Below, in pieces: positions 50,633 to 62,636 of a DNA stretch of 64,000 bases. A program made the position numbers and the translations under genes. Position 1 is the first letter of the stretch. Every line of letters begins with the position of its first letter. Source of the DNA: Olsenella_K sp051878835 (GTDB taxonomy: Bacteria; Actinomycetota; Coriobacteriia; Coriobacteriales; Atopobiaceae); the NCBI GenBank assembly GCA_051878835.1, contig JBJEKW010000010.1, positions 7,250 to 71,249 on the forward strand, read 5' to 3'. The notes beneath the pieces are model-generated. The model saw only the letters and a program-made list of their open reading frames with translations. It did no database searches and had not been told where the DNA came from.

Positions 50633-51882
50633 ATGAACCTTTTGGTGAACGAGGACCGGCCGCGGGCGCTGTTGGCGCTCGAGAACGGCAGCACGTTTGC
50701 CGGATACGCCGCTGGTGCCGAGGGTGAGACCTTCGGCGAGGTCGTGTTCAACACGTCCATGATCGGCTACCAGGAGATCGTCAGCGATCCCAGCTACGCC
50801 GGTCAGATCGTCACGCTGACCTACCCGCAGGTGGGCAACTACGGCGTGAATGCCCACGACATGCAGTCCGCGGGCCTGGCCCTGCGCGGACTGGTGGTGC
50901 ACGACATGTGCTACACCCCCAGCAACTGGCAGAGCGAGGGCTCGCTGCCCGACCTGCTGCGCCAGGAGGGGGTCGTCGCCATCGAGGGCGTCGACACCCG
51001 TGCCCTGACCCTGCAGATTCGTGGCGGCGGAGCCATGCGCGCGGCCATCTCGACCACCGACCTGGACCCCGAGCACCTGGTGGAGCGCGTGCGCCAGACT
51101 CCCTCCATCTCGGCCCACAACTTCGTGCCCGACGTGTCGCCCACCGAGCCGCGCGTTGTGCCCGCGAAGGGGGAGCGTCGCTTCAGCGTCGTTGCCTACG
51201 ACTGCGGCATGAAGCGCGGCATCGTGGACGGCCTGGCCGCCAACGGCTGCGAGGTCACCATCGTTCCCTGGGACACCCCGGCGCAGAAGGCCCTGGAGGC
51301 AGATCCTGACGGCGTGTTCTTCTCGAATGGCCCTGGAGACCCCGAGCAGGTGAAGGCCACGGCGCAGGCCGCCCAGGAGATCCTGGGCCAAAAGCCCGTG
51401 TTTGGCATCTGCCTGGGCAACCAGATGCTCACGGTGGCGGCAGGCGGCTCCATCGAGAAGCTGCCCTACGGCCACCACGGCGGCAACGAGCCCGTGATGA
51501 ACCTGCTGACCGGCAAGGTGGAGATCACCGCCCAGAACCACAACTTCGGCACGGTCTTCAGCTCGCTGGGCCAGCTGGTGCCCGAGCTGTCGGGCGGCCA
51601 GACGCAGCATCACGACGACCTGCGCTTCTGGAGCCAGCGCCACATCGCGCCCGTCGTGCAGAACGAGCGCTACGGCCGCATTCGCCTGACCCACGTGAAC
51701 CTGAACGATGGCACGCCGGAGGGAATCCAGTTCCTGGACATCCCGGCCTTCTCGGTGCAGTACCACCCCGAGGCCAAGCCCGGCCCCAATGACTCGAAGT
51801 ACCTCTTCCGCGCGTTCACGCGTCTGATGGAGGGCCGCGAGGACTATCTGGCCATCGACGTTCGCGAGGGGAGGCGCTTCTA

Positions 51883-51883
<1 letters not shown>
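50633..51883 (+). CDS. carA: carbamoyl-phosphate synthase small subunit
   Basis: This glutaminase subunit releases ammonia from glutamine for carbamoyl phosphate, the precursor of pyrimidines and arginine. It has 416 residues: an N-terminal CPSase small domain (FGEVVFNTSMIGYQEIVSDP) and a C-terminal class I glutamine amidotransferase domain with Cys260 in FGICLGNQ and the HPE motif in YHPEAKPGP. ATG 50633 lies 8 nt after GAGGGA and is preferred to the GTG six bases earlier. The stop overlaps the carB ATG. Confidence 0.96.
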
Positions 51884-55113
<3,230 letters not shown>

Positions 55114-55176
55114 CTTCGCCGGGGCTGAGGCGGCCGGGCCGCCCAGGTCACGCCATTTCCCATATTTGCTTTTATG

Positions 55177-55212
55177 ACCCCGTCGATGCCTCTGGCACCG
55201 GCGGGGTTCTTT
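55177..55212 (+). terminator. terminator of carB
   Basis: ACCCCG pairs with CGGGGT within a longer imperfect stem and an inner GCC/GGC. TTCTTT follows. Confidence 0.82.
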
Positions 55213-55259
55213 GGCGGGTGCCGGAATTGCTGCCGGCTGCGCCGCTGGGCCATACCAGA

Positions 55260-55286
55260 TTGTTGAAAAATTTCTATATATATAAT
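55260..55286 (+). promoter_or_regulatory. possible promoter of the ABC exporter
   Basis: TTGTTG (55260-55265) and TATAAT (55281-55286) lie in a strikingly AT-rich tract. The 15-bp spacing is short. A GGCTCACA/TGTGAGCC dyad (about 55313-55345) follows in the leader. Confidence 0.4.
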
Positions 55287-55362
55287 TGTATACGCAATAA
55301 GAAGCACCACAGTTGGCTCACATGCTGCGCTGGTCAGCGTGTGAGCCGCTCATGTCTAGGGG

Positions 55363-57027
55363 ATGGTTTCATTGAGGGAGATACTTCAGTTCTGCTGGAA
55401 CTCCATAACATCAAAGAAGCGATGCATAGGCTATGGCATCGCTCGCGTGTCCAAGGCACTGGCAGACATCGTTGCCCCTTTTATCGTAGGATTCATCATA
55501 AATTCCCTGGTAGCGGGCGTCGCGATACAGAGTTTGGTCATGTGGTGCATGGCGGTGGCCGTCTTGGGTGTGGCCTCTGCGCTGTTGGACTATTTCGCTA
55601 ACTACACATACTCAAAGCTTCAGAGTGGCTCGAGCTACCAGCTGGAAAAGCAGAGCATCGACCATGTTTGGCACTGGCGCCAAGACTGTTATGCGACGTT
55701 CGAACCTGCCGAATACCAGCGCAGAGTGAACAACGACACAAACGACACCTCGATATTCTTTCTGATGTCGTGCGCCAAGTTTCTGGTTAGCGTGGGTACC
55801 ATTGCGGCGCTGATGATCGTGTTGCTGAGCATAAATGTGGTCGTTGCCCTGCTGTGCGGGGTGCTGACCGTGGTGTCAGGCCTAGGCTATCTGCATTTTC
55901 GCAATGAGGTATTTCGAAAGAACCTCCAGTATAAGCAAGCCTTCGCACGCTATGCCACCTGCGAGCTCAGCCAGTATGCTGACGTGACGTTCATTCGACG
56001 CCACAATCTGTTTGGCCGCTATAGCCAGGCGCTCGACAGATCCTACGAGGGAGTGCGGTCCGGCTACATCCAGAACAACGAGGTCGTCGCCAGGCTGACA
56101 TCCGCGAACGCCGCCATGTGCGCCTGCCTGCAAGCGGTCATGCTGCTGGCGGCTGCCTGGCAGATTGCCATCGGCAACATGCAGGTGGGCTACCTGGCCA
56201 CCGTGTCCAGCTACTTCAGCATGCTGGTGAGCACGGTGGAGTACTTCACTGAGTTTGGCATCGAGTACCAGGCGTGCAAGGCCAGCTACGGCAGACTGCG
56301 CGAGATTGCCCAGATGCCTAAGGAGCCCAATGGCAGCCAGGCCATCCAGGACGTAAGCGCGCTGGGTTGCAAAGACCTGACCTTTGCCTACCCGGGGAAG
56401 GACGTGGCAACTATACGCGACCTCAACGCCGAGTTCACCCCTGGTCATCTGTGGGCCATCGCCGGGCATAACGGCTGCGGCAAGTCCACTCTGATGAAGC
56501 TGCTGGACGCGGAGTGGGCCGGCCTGTACCAGGGCAGCATCGAGTACCTTCCGGCAGGCCCAAAGGGGACGGCCTGCGTGGAGCAGGCGAACGTGGACCA
56601 CTACGCGCTTCGCCGTGACGTCATAGGCTACACGGAGCAGGAGCCGCCGGTGGTGGAGGACACCCTGCTGAACAACCTGACCCTGATGTGCCAGGAGCAG
56701 CCCCCTCGCGAACGCGTGATGGAGCTGGTGCGCCTGCTGGGTCTGGAGCATCTGCTGAGCACCTGCCCCGACGGGCTGGACACGGTGCTGGACGACTCTC
56801 GCCCAGCCCTTTCTGGTGGAGAGAAGCAGAAGGTCGCCATCATCCGCATGCTTCTGGCAGACCCCAAGGTCATGCTGCTGGACGAGCCCACCTCGGCGCT
56901 AGACGCCCAGAGCGTTGACGCCCTGGTGCAGCTGCTGCGGCAGAAGAGCCGCGACCGCATAGTCATCGTGGTGACGCATGACCAGAAGCTGCTGGACGCG
57001 TGCGACGAGGTGCTACGCCTGGGGTAG
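55363..57027 (+). CDS. orphan ABC exporter, fused membrane and ATPase domains
   Basis: This half-transporter of 554 residues has about six membrane helices (1-310) and an ATPase domain. Walker A is GHNGCGKST (368-376), the signature is LSGGEKQKV, and Walker B is VMLLDEPTSALD. It resembles lipid, peptide or drug exporters; the cargo is unknown. No bacteriocin, peptidase or partner gene is adjacent. The first half is less GC-rich than neighbouring genes and the upstream flank is very AT-rich, which hints at acquisition by transfer. ATG 55363 is close behind AGGGG; TTG 55372 has better spacing. Confidence 0.85.
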   Translation: MVSLREILQFCWNSITSKKRCIGYGIARVSKALADIVAPFIVGFIINSLVAGVAIQSLVMWCMAVAVLGVASALLDYFANYTYSKLQSGSSYQLEKQSIDHVWHWRQDCYATFEPAEYQRRVNNDTNDTSIFFLMSCAKFLVSVGTIAALMIVLLSINVVVALLCGVLTVVSGLGYLHFRNEVFRKNLQYKQAFARYATCELSQYADVTFIRRHNLFGRYSQALDRSYEGVRSGYIQNNEVVARLTSANAAMCACLQAVMLLAAAWQIAIGNMQVGYLATVSSYFSMLVSTVEYFTEFGIEYQACKASYGRLREIAQMPKEPNGSQAIQDVSALGCKDLTFAYPGKDVATIRDLNAEFTPGHLWAIAGHNGCGKSTLMKLLDAEWAGLYQGSIEYLPAGPKGTACVEQANVDHYALRRDVIGYTEQEPPVVEDTLLNNLTLMCQEQPPRERVMELVRLLGLEHLLSTCPDGLDTVLDDSRPALSGGEKQKVAIIRMLLADPKVMLLDEPTSALDAQSVDALVQLLRQKSRDRIVIVVTHDQKLLDACDEVLRLG

Positions 57028-57152
57028 GGGTGTCAGGCGACGCGCCCTGGGCCAAGGGACTCGGGTTTCACCAGGCAGATTTTGTGCTTTTTTGCTAGCG
57101 GTTGGCCAAGAGCGGTCGAAATTCGCGGCAATCTGATTGTGGTCGTGTGGCG

Positions 57153-57164
57153 GGTTCTGGTATC
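57153..57164 (+). promoter_or_regulatory. possible extended -10 of tRNA-Leu (TAG)
   Basis: TGG followed by TATCCT lies about 25 bp before the tRNA. No clear -35 is seen. Confidence 0.4.
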
Positions 57165-57188
57165 CTTTATCCGCTGTGTGCACTATAT

Positions 57189-57275
57189 GCGGGCGTGGCG
57201 GAACTGGTAGACGCGCTGGATTTAGGTTCCAGTGGGAGAAATCTCGTGAAGGTTCAAATCCTTTCGCCCGCACCA
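57189..57275 (+). tRNA. tRNA-Leu (TAG)
   Basis: The gene is 87 nt with a long variable arm, acceptor GCGGGCG/CGCCCGC, anticodon loop TTTAGGT and encoded CCA. It reads CUA and related CUN codons. Confidence 0.96.
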
Positions 57276-57417
57276 TGCACAGACGCCTTTATCATCGTGC
57301 GCTGGTTCGCGCGAAGGCACCGGGGAGGCAGCCAGCTCCCGCCGGACCCAAGGTTTAGGCTCACAAGTTCACATCGGTCGCCCTCGGGCGTCCGGGGTAC
57401 GAGACACTGGAGGAACG

Positions 57418-58773
57418 TTGAAGATCACCGTTACCACTGAGAAGCCCTCCGACGACCAGCTGGTCGCCACGGTTACCGTCGACAAGAAGGACGTCGACTC
57501 CGCCATCAACAGGGCCTACAAGCAGATTGCCCGCCAGTACAACTTCCAGGGCTTCCGTCGTGGCCATGCGCCCCGCCCGGTGATCGACAGCATCGTTGGT
57601 CGCGAGGCCGTCCTGGCCCAGGCCACCAACGACGTCATAAACGCCGCCGAGCCCCAGATGCTGGAGCAGCTGGACGTCGTGCCGGTGAAGCAGGTCGACT
57701 ACGGCAAGGAGCCCGCCCTGGTCGTCGAGCACAACGACTACGAGCTCAAGGGCACCATCGAGGTCGTCCCGCCCGTCGAGCTGGACTCCTACGACGCCCC
57801 CACCATCAACATGCCTCCCGAGGAGGCCACCGATGCCGAGATCGACCAGCAGATCGAGCAGCTGCTGAGCTACCGCACCACGCTGGAGGAGATCGACGAG
57901 GACCGTCCCGCCGAGGCCACCGACCACGTGCAGTGCAAGGTCGAGAACGTCGAGAACATGGCCCAGTACGCGGGCGACAACCGCTCGTTCGACCTGTCCT
58001 CTGAGACGCTGCCGCAGGAGCTGCGTGACGCCATCGTGGGCATGAAGAAGGGCGACACCAAGGACGTCGAGTACACCCGCTCCCACGAGCACGACGGCCA
58101 GACCACCGAGGCCAAGTTCGCCGCCAAGGTCACGCTGAACAGCATCCGCAAGGAGGTCACGCCCGAGCTCACCGAGGACGTGATCAAGAAGGACTTCGGC
58201 TTTGACTCCGAGGAGGACCTGCGCAAGGCCATCAAGGACGAGATCGAGGCCGACAAGAAGCACTCCCTGCCCGAGCTGAAGGAGGACCGCCTCGTCGAGG
58301 AGATCGGCAAGCACCTCACGCTGGAGAAGGTCCCCGAGGACTACACCGAGAAGGTCTTCAACGAGATCGCGAACCAGTTCCTGACCCAGCTGCAGCGCCA
58401 GAACATCTCGCTGGACCTCTACCTCAAGGCCCGCGGCATCAACCCCGACGACTTCATCGCCGACCTGCGCTCGCAGGCTGACGAGCGCGCCCGCCAGTCC
58501 CTGGCCCTGGACGCCCTGGCCCAGCACCTGGGACTGGAGGCCACCGACGACGACGTCAAGGCCGAGTTCGACAACGCCGGCGTGGACGACGCCGCTGCCG
58601 CCTACAAGCAGTTCAAGGACGAGGGCCGTCTGCCGGCCGTGCGCGAGTCCATCAAGCGTACGAAGGCAGTCGACTGGCTGGTCGAGAACGCCCAGGTCAA
58701 CGTCGTGGACGAGATTGCCCAGCAGCGTGCCGCGAAGGACGACTCCTCCGAGGACGCGAAGGACGCCCAGTAG
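57418..58773 (+). CDS. tig: trigger factor
   Basis: This ribosome-bound chaperone folds nascent chains. It has 451 residues: an N-terminal ribosome-binding domain with the tail motif GFRRGHAP, a central FKBP-like peptidyl-prolyl isomerase domain (about 155-245, ATDHVQCKVEN), and a long helical C-terminal domain rich in E, D and K. It uses a TTG start with GGAGG 5 nt upstream. It precedes clpP-clpX in the conserved order, separated by a terminator. Confidence 0.95.
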   Translation: MKITVTTEKPSDDQLVATVTVDKKDVDSAINRAYKQIARQYNFQGFRRGHAPRPVIDSIVGREAVLAQATNDVINAAEPQMLEQLDVVPVKQVDYGKEPALVVEHNDYELKGTIEVVPPVELDSYDAPTINMPPEEATDAEIDQQIEQLLSYRTTLEEIDEDRPAEATDHVQCKVENVENMAQYAGDNRSFDLSSETLPQELRDAIVGMKKGDTKDVEYTRSHEHDGQTTEAKFAAKVTLNSIRKEVTPELTEDVIKKDFGFDSEEDLRKAIKDEIEADKKHSLPELKEDRLVEEIGKHLTLEKVPEDYTEKVFNEIANQFLTQLQRQNISLDLYLKARGINPDDFIADLRSQADERARQSLALDALAQHLGLEATDDDVKAEFDNAGVDDAAAAYKQFKDEGRLPAVRESIKRTKAVDWLVENAQVNVVDEIAQQRAAKDDSSEDAKDAQ

Positions 58774-58832
58774 CTCAAGGCTGCCTGTGTAGGCATTTGC
58801 TACTTTGGGTATAACCAAAGCCGAACCGAATC

Positions 58833-58868
58833 GTGCCCTGGGTGCCATTCGCGCCCAGGGCACATTTT
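58833..58868 (+). terminator. terminator between tig and clpP
   Basis: A perfect 10-bp stem GTGCCCTGGG/CCCAGGGCAC is followed by ATTTTC. Confidence 0.88.
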
Positions 58869-58890
58869 CAACCCCGGCTGGAGGAGGAAC

Positions 58891-59511
58891 ATGATCAACC
58901 CCACCAACACACCGCTTATCCCGTACGTGATCGAGCAGACCCCACGTGGCGAGCGCAGCTATGACATCTATTCTCGCCTGCTGAACGACCGCATCGTCTT
59001 TCTGGGCGAGGAGATTACCCGCGACAGCGCGAACCTCGTGATCGCTCAGCTGCTGCACCTGGAGAGCCAGGACCCCGACAAGGACATCAGCCTGTACATC
59101 GACTCGCCCGGCGGCGAGGTCTATGCGGGCCTGGGCATCCTGGACACCATGAACTTCATCAAGCCCGACGTGTCCACCATCTGCGTCGGCATGGCCGCCT
59201 CCATGGCCAGCGTGCTTTTGGCCGCCGGTGCCAAGGGCAAGCGCCTGGCGCTGCCCAACTCCATGATCTTGATCCACCAGCCCAGCTCGGGCGCCCAGGG
59301 CCAGCAGACCGACATCCAGATCGTGGCTGACGAGACCAAGTGGATTCGCAACCACATGAACGAGCTGCTGTCGCAGTATACTGGACAGCCTGTTGAGAAG
59401 ATAAACGCCGACACCGAGCGCGACAACTACATGCGCGCCCAGGAGGCACTGGAGTACGGTCTGGTCGACAAGGTCATCACCTCTCGTAGCGAGCAGACCA
59501 CCGAGGAGTAA
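58891..59511 (+). CDS. clpP: ATP-dependent Clp protease proteolytic subunit
   Basis: This is the serine protease core of the Clp complex, 206 residues. The catalytic triad is Ser104 (GMAASMAS), His129 (ILIHQP) and Asp178 (TERDNYM). YIDSPGGEVYAGL is also typical. GGAGGAGG lies upstream of the ATG. clpX starts 5 nt after its stop. Confidence 0.97.
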   Translation: MINPTNTPLIPYVIEQTPRGERSYDIYSRLLNDRIVFLGEEITRDSANLVIAQLLHLESQDPDKDISLYIDSPGGEVYAGLGILDTMNFIKPDVSTICVGMAASMASVLLAAGAKGKRLALPNSMILIHQPSSGAQGQQTDIQIVADETKWIRNHMNELLSQYTGQPVEKINADTERDNYMRAQEALEYGLVDKVITSRSEQTTEE

Positions 59512-59516
59512 GGCGA

Positions 59517-60800
59517 ATGCCATCTTTTAACGACGAGATGCGCTGCTCGTTCTGCGGGAAGTCCCGCAGCCAGGTGCGCAAGCTCATCCAAGGCCCTGAC
59601 GGGGTGTACATCTGCGACGAGTGCGTGAAGGCCTGCTCTGACATCATCTCGGAGGCCGACGCCGCCGACGCCGAGCAGATGCCCTTCGAGGACGACTCCG
59701 CCCCCATAAAGTCGCTGCCGACGCCCCACCAGATCTACGACGAGCTGTCGCAGTACGTCATGGGCCAGGAGCAGGCAAAGCGCGCCATGAGCGTGGCGGT
59801 GTACAACCACTACCGGCGCATCCTGTCGGGCAACGACGAGGTGCCCGAGGACGGCGACCAGGTCGAGCTGGCAAAGAGCAACATCTTGCTTCTGGGCCCC
59901 ACGGGCACGGGCAAGACCCTGCTGGCGCAGACCCTGGCACGCTTCCTGGAGGTGCCCTTCGCCATCGCCGATGCCACCACGCTGACCGAGGCCGGCTACG
60001 TGGGCGAGGACGTCGAGAATATCCTGCTGAAGCTGATCACCGCCGCCGACGGCGACGTTGAGCGCGCCCAGGTGGGCATCGTCTACATCGACGAGATCGA
60101 CAAGATCGCCCGCAAGGCCGAGAACCTCAGCATCACCCGCGACGTGTCGGGCGAGGGCGTTCAGCAGGCCCTGCTGAAGATCCTGGAGGGCACCGAGGCC
60201 AGCGTGCCGCCGCAGGGCGGCCGCAAGCACCCGCAGCAGGAGCTCATCCACATCGACACCACGAACATCCTGTTCATATGCGGTGGCGCCTTCGTCGGCC
60301 TGGACAAGATCGTGGCCGACCGCATCGGAAAGAAAGGCATCGGCTTCAACGCCGAGCTGGCGCAGAAGAGCGAGCAGGACGAGGACGAGCTCATGAGTCA
60401 GGTCATGCCCCAAGACCTGCACAAGTTCGGCATGATCCCCGAGTTCATCGGCCGCATCCCCGTCATCACCTCCACGAAGGAGCTCACGGAGGACGACCTG
60501 GTCGAGATTCTGACCAAGCCGAAGAACGCCCTGGTAAAGCAGTACCGTCGTATGTTCGATCTGGAGGGCGTCGAGCTGGAGTTCACCGACGACGCCCTGC
60601 GCGAGGTTGCCCACCAGGCGATTAAGCGCGAAACCGGCGCTCGTGGCCTGCGTGCCATTTGCGAGGCCACGCTGCAAGACACCATGTTCGACCTGCCCAG
60701 CGACCTGGACGTGGTCAAGGTCGTCGTGACGAAGGATGCCGTGGACGGCACCGCGAAGCCCGAGCTCGTCCGCACCGGACACTCGAAGGGCCGCGCGTAG
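59517..60800 (+). CDS. clpX: ATP-dependent Clp protease ATP-binding subunit ClpX
   Basis: This hexameric AAA+ unfoldase feeds substrates to ClpP. It has 427 residues: an N-terminal zinc-binding domain (Cys10, Cys13, Cys33, Cys36), Walker A GPTGTGKT (127-134), Walker B VYIDEIDKIA, and the IGF-type loop region in KKGIGFNAEL. It is coupled to clpP. Confidence 0.97.
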   Translation: MPSFNDEMRCSFCGKSRSQVRKLIQGPDGVYICDECVKACSDIISEADAADAEQMPFEDDSAPIKSLPTPHQIYDELSQYVMGQEQAKRAMSVAVYNHYRRILSGNDEVPEDGDQVELAKSNILLLGPTGTGKTLLAQTLARFLEVPFAIADATTLTEAGYVGEDVENILLKLITAADGDVERAQVGIVYIDEIDKIARKAENLSITRDVSGEGVQQALLKILEGTEASVPPQGGRKHPQQELIHIDTTNILFICGGAFVGLDKIVADRIGKKGIGFNAELAQKSEQDEDELMSQVMPQDLHKFGMIPEFIGRIPVITSTKELTEDDLVEILTKPKNALVKQYRRMFDLEGVELEFTDDALREVAHQAIKRETGARGLRAICEATLQDTMFDLPSDLDVVKVVVTKDAVDGTAKPELVRTGHSKGRA

Positions 60801-60821
60801 GGCGCGTACTTCTTGCCCAAG

Positions 60822-60911
60822 GCGGCACGGCTCTTGCGTGCGACGCGGCTCCTGCGTGCGGCGCAGTACTTGCATGTGGCGCAGCACTTGCGTGCGGCGC
60901 GGCTCTTCTGG
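60822..60911. repeat. 18-bp tandem repeat, five copies
   Basis: Five consecutive 18-nt units resemble GCGGCGCGGCTCTTGCGT, each with one to five changes, directly after clpX and before its terminator. On the minus strand it reads as a hexapeptide repeat, but no real gene is supported there. Confidence 0.8.
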
Positions 60912-60939
60912 TCGCCGCAAAATAGATGCGGGACGCTTG

Positions 60940-60980
60940 GCACCCCAGTCGGACGAAAGGTCCGGCCGGGGTGCTTTCTT
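60940..60980 (+). terminator. terminator after clpX
   Basis: GCACCCC pairs with GGGGTGC, extended by a second 7-bp block (one G-U) after one mismatch. TTTCTTTT follows. Confidence 0.9.
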
Positions 60981-61045
60981 TTGTAGACTGGGGTTGGGCA
61001 CGCAGCAGCTGCGCTGTTTGGCTACCTAGAGGGATGGAGGGTTTC

Positions 61046-62410
61046 GTGAAGGTCGTCGTCGCTTCCGACTCGTTCAAGGGGTCGCTTACGTCCATTCAAG
61101 TCGGGCAGGCCGTGCGTCGGGAGCTGGATCGATTGGACGACGACTCGACATGCGCAATCCTGCCCATGGCAGACGGGGGAGAGGGCACGGTCGAGGCCGT
61201 CTCGCAGGCCGAGGGTGCCGCGCTGGTGCGCTGTCAGGTCGCCGGTCCGCTGGGTGACCCGGTGGAGGCGGCCATTGCGCTGATGAACCGGAGCGACGAG
61301 GAGCACGCAGGCCAGGGCCAGGCGTCCAGGGGGTGGACGCTCGGAGCGCTCGATGGAGAAGATGGCACGGGCCAAGCGGTTGGCGTGCGCGGTGGCGAGG
61401 GCTGCACGCGAGGCCGTGGAGAAGAACTGTCATCTGGTCGCCCATCTGCGCACGGAAAATGCCCCGCTCTCAATTCGAAGGTTGCGGTGATCGAGATGGC
61501 TAGCGCCTCCGGGCTGACCCTGGTGCCGCCTGCCGAGCGCAACCCCTTGCGTACCAGCACCTTTGGCACGGGACAGCTGATTCGTCGGGCGCTCGACGCC
61601 GGCGCGCGGACGCTGCTGATTGCCGTGGGCGGCTCGGCCACAAACGACGGCGGAATGGGATGCCTGCGGGCGCTCGGTGTACGCTTCCGCGACACCGAGG
61701 GACATGAGCTCGCTGGTACGGGCTCTGACCTGGGGCGCGTTTGCGCCGTGGACCTGTCGGGGATTGATGGCAGGCTGGCGGAGTGCGAAGTCCGCGTACT
61801 GTCGGACGTCGACAATCCGCTGCTGGGCCCGCATGGGGCGGCCGCCACGTTCGCGCCGCAGAAGGGCGCAAACGCGCAGCAGGTGCGGCAGCTGGAGGAC
61901 GGCATGCGAGAGTACGCCAGGGTCATGGCGCAAGCGCTTGGGACCGACTTCAGCGGGCTGCCCGGAACAGGGGCTGCGGGCGGGCTGGGCTTTGCCCTCC
62001 AGGCGGTGCTCCATGGCAGGTTCGTGTTGGGCGCGCAAGAGATTATTCGCCTGGTGGGGCTGGACCAAGCCCTGGTTGGCGCCGACCTGTGTTTTACGGG
62101 AGAAGGGCATGCCGACGAGCAGACCAGCCACGGCAAGGTCGTCAGCTGCGTGGCCCAGCATTGCCGCGAGCGCGGGGTGCCCTGCATCGCGCTGGTGGGC
62201 GGATGCAGCGCAGACGTCACTGCGCTAGAGGCCGCAGGCGTGACTGCCGTGGTGCCCTGCCTACACGAGCCTATCGGCCTGGACGAGGCCATGCGTGATG
62301 CGTCGGCAAACGTTGCGTGGTCGGCGCGGCAGGCGCTTCGGCTGTTCATGGCAGGCCGCGAGTGCCCGCACCCGACAGGTTTGCGCAGGGCGGCAGAAAT
62401 TGGGCCCTGA
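61046..62410 (+). CDS. glycerate kinase (GarK/GlxK family) with an internal insertion
   Basis: The enzyme phosphorylates D-glycerate with ATP. Family motifs are VVVASDSFKGSLTS at the start, MADGGEGTVEA, IEMASASGLTLVP, LLIAVGGSATNDGGMG, and C-terminal TGEGHADEQTSHGKV. At 454 residues it is about 70 longer than usual. Most of the excess is a Gly/Arg/Ser-rich stretch at about 81-143, between two beta-strand segments that are normally joined by a short loop. The start is the GTG with GGAGGG upstream; an ATG 12 bases earlier is too close to its binding site. Confidence 0.9.
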   Translation: MKVVVASDSFKGSLTSIQVGQAVRRELDRLDDDSTCAILPMADGGEGTVEAVSQAEGAALVRCQVAGPLGDPVEAAIALMNRSDEEHAGQGQASRGWTLGALDGEDGTGQAVGVRGGEGCTRGRGEELSSGRPSAHGKCPALNSKVAVIEMASASGLTLVPPAERNPLRTSTFGTGQLIRRALDAGARTLLIAVGGSATNDGGMGCLRALGVRFRDTEGHELAGTGSDLGRVCAVDLSGIDGRLAECEVRVLSDVDNPLLGPHGAAATFAPQKGANAQQVRQLEDGMREYARVMAQALGTDFSGLPGTGAAGGLGFALQAVLHGRFVLGAQEIIRLVGLDQALVGADLCFTGEGHADEQTSHGKVVSCVAQHCRERGVPCIALVGGCSADVTALEAAGVTAVVPCLHEPIGLDEAMRDASANVAWSARQALRLFMAGRECPHPTGLRRAAEIGP

Positions 62411-62419
62411 TGTAGCGGA

Positions 62420-62497
62420 CTGGGCTGCATTGGGGGCACGGTCGCGCTGAAGGGGGAGTCTGGGCTGCGACGGGGGCTGGGTCGCGCCGGGGGGTTG
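62420..62497 (+). repeat. 40-bp direct duplication
   Basis: Two adjacent copies share CTGGGCTGC, GGGGGC, GGTCGCGC and GGGGG blocks, with about a quarter of positions changed. It is non-coding, between glycerate kinase and the coiled-coil gene. Confidence 0.65.
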
Positions 62498-62636
62498 AGC
62501 CGCCAGACAGGATGGTGGGGATGGTGGGCAAGTTGGTGTAGTGCTGTCGAAGGCGGCCCGGGTATCCTAAACTAGCAACCGCACATCTTTGAATGCATTC
62601 GCCGGCGCTGGGCGTCGGCTGTGGTGGGAGGCCATC

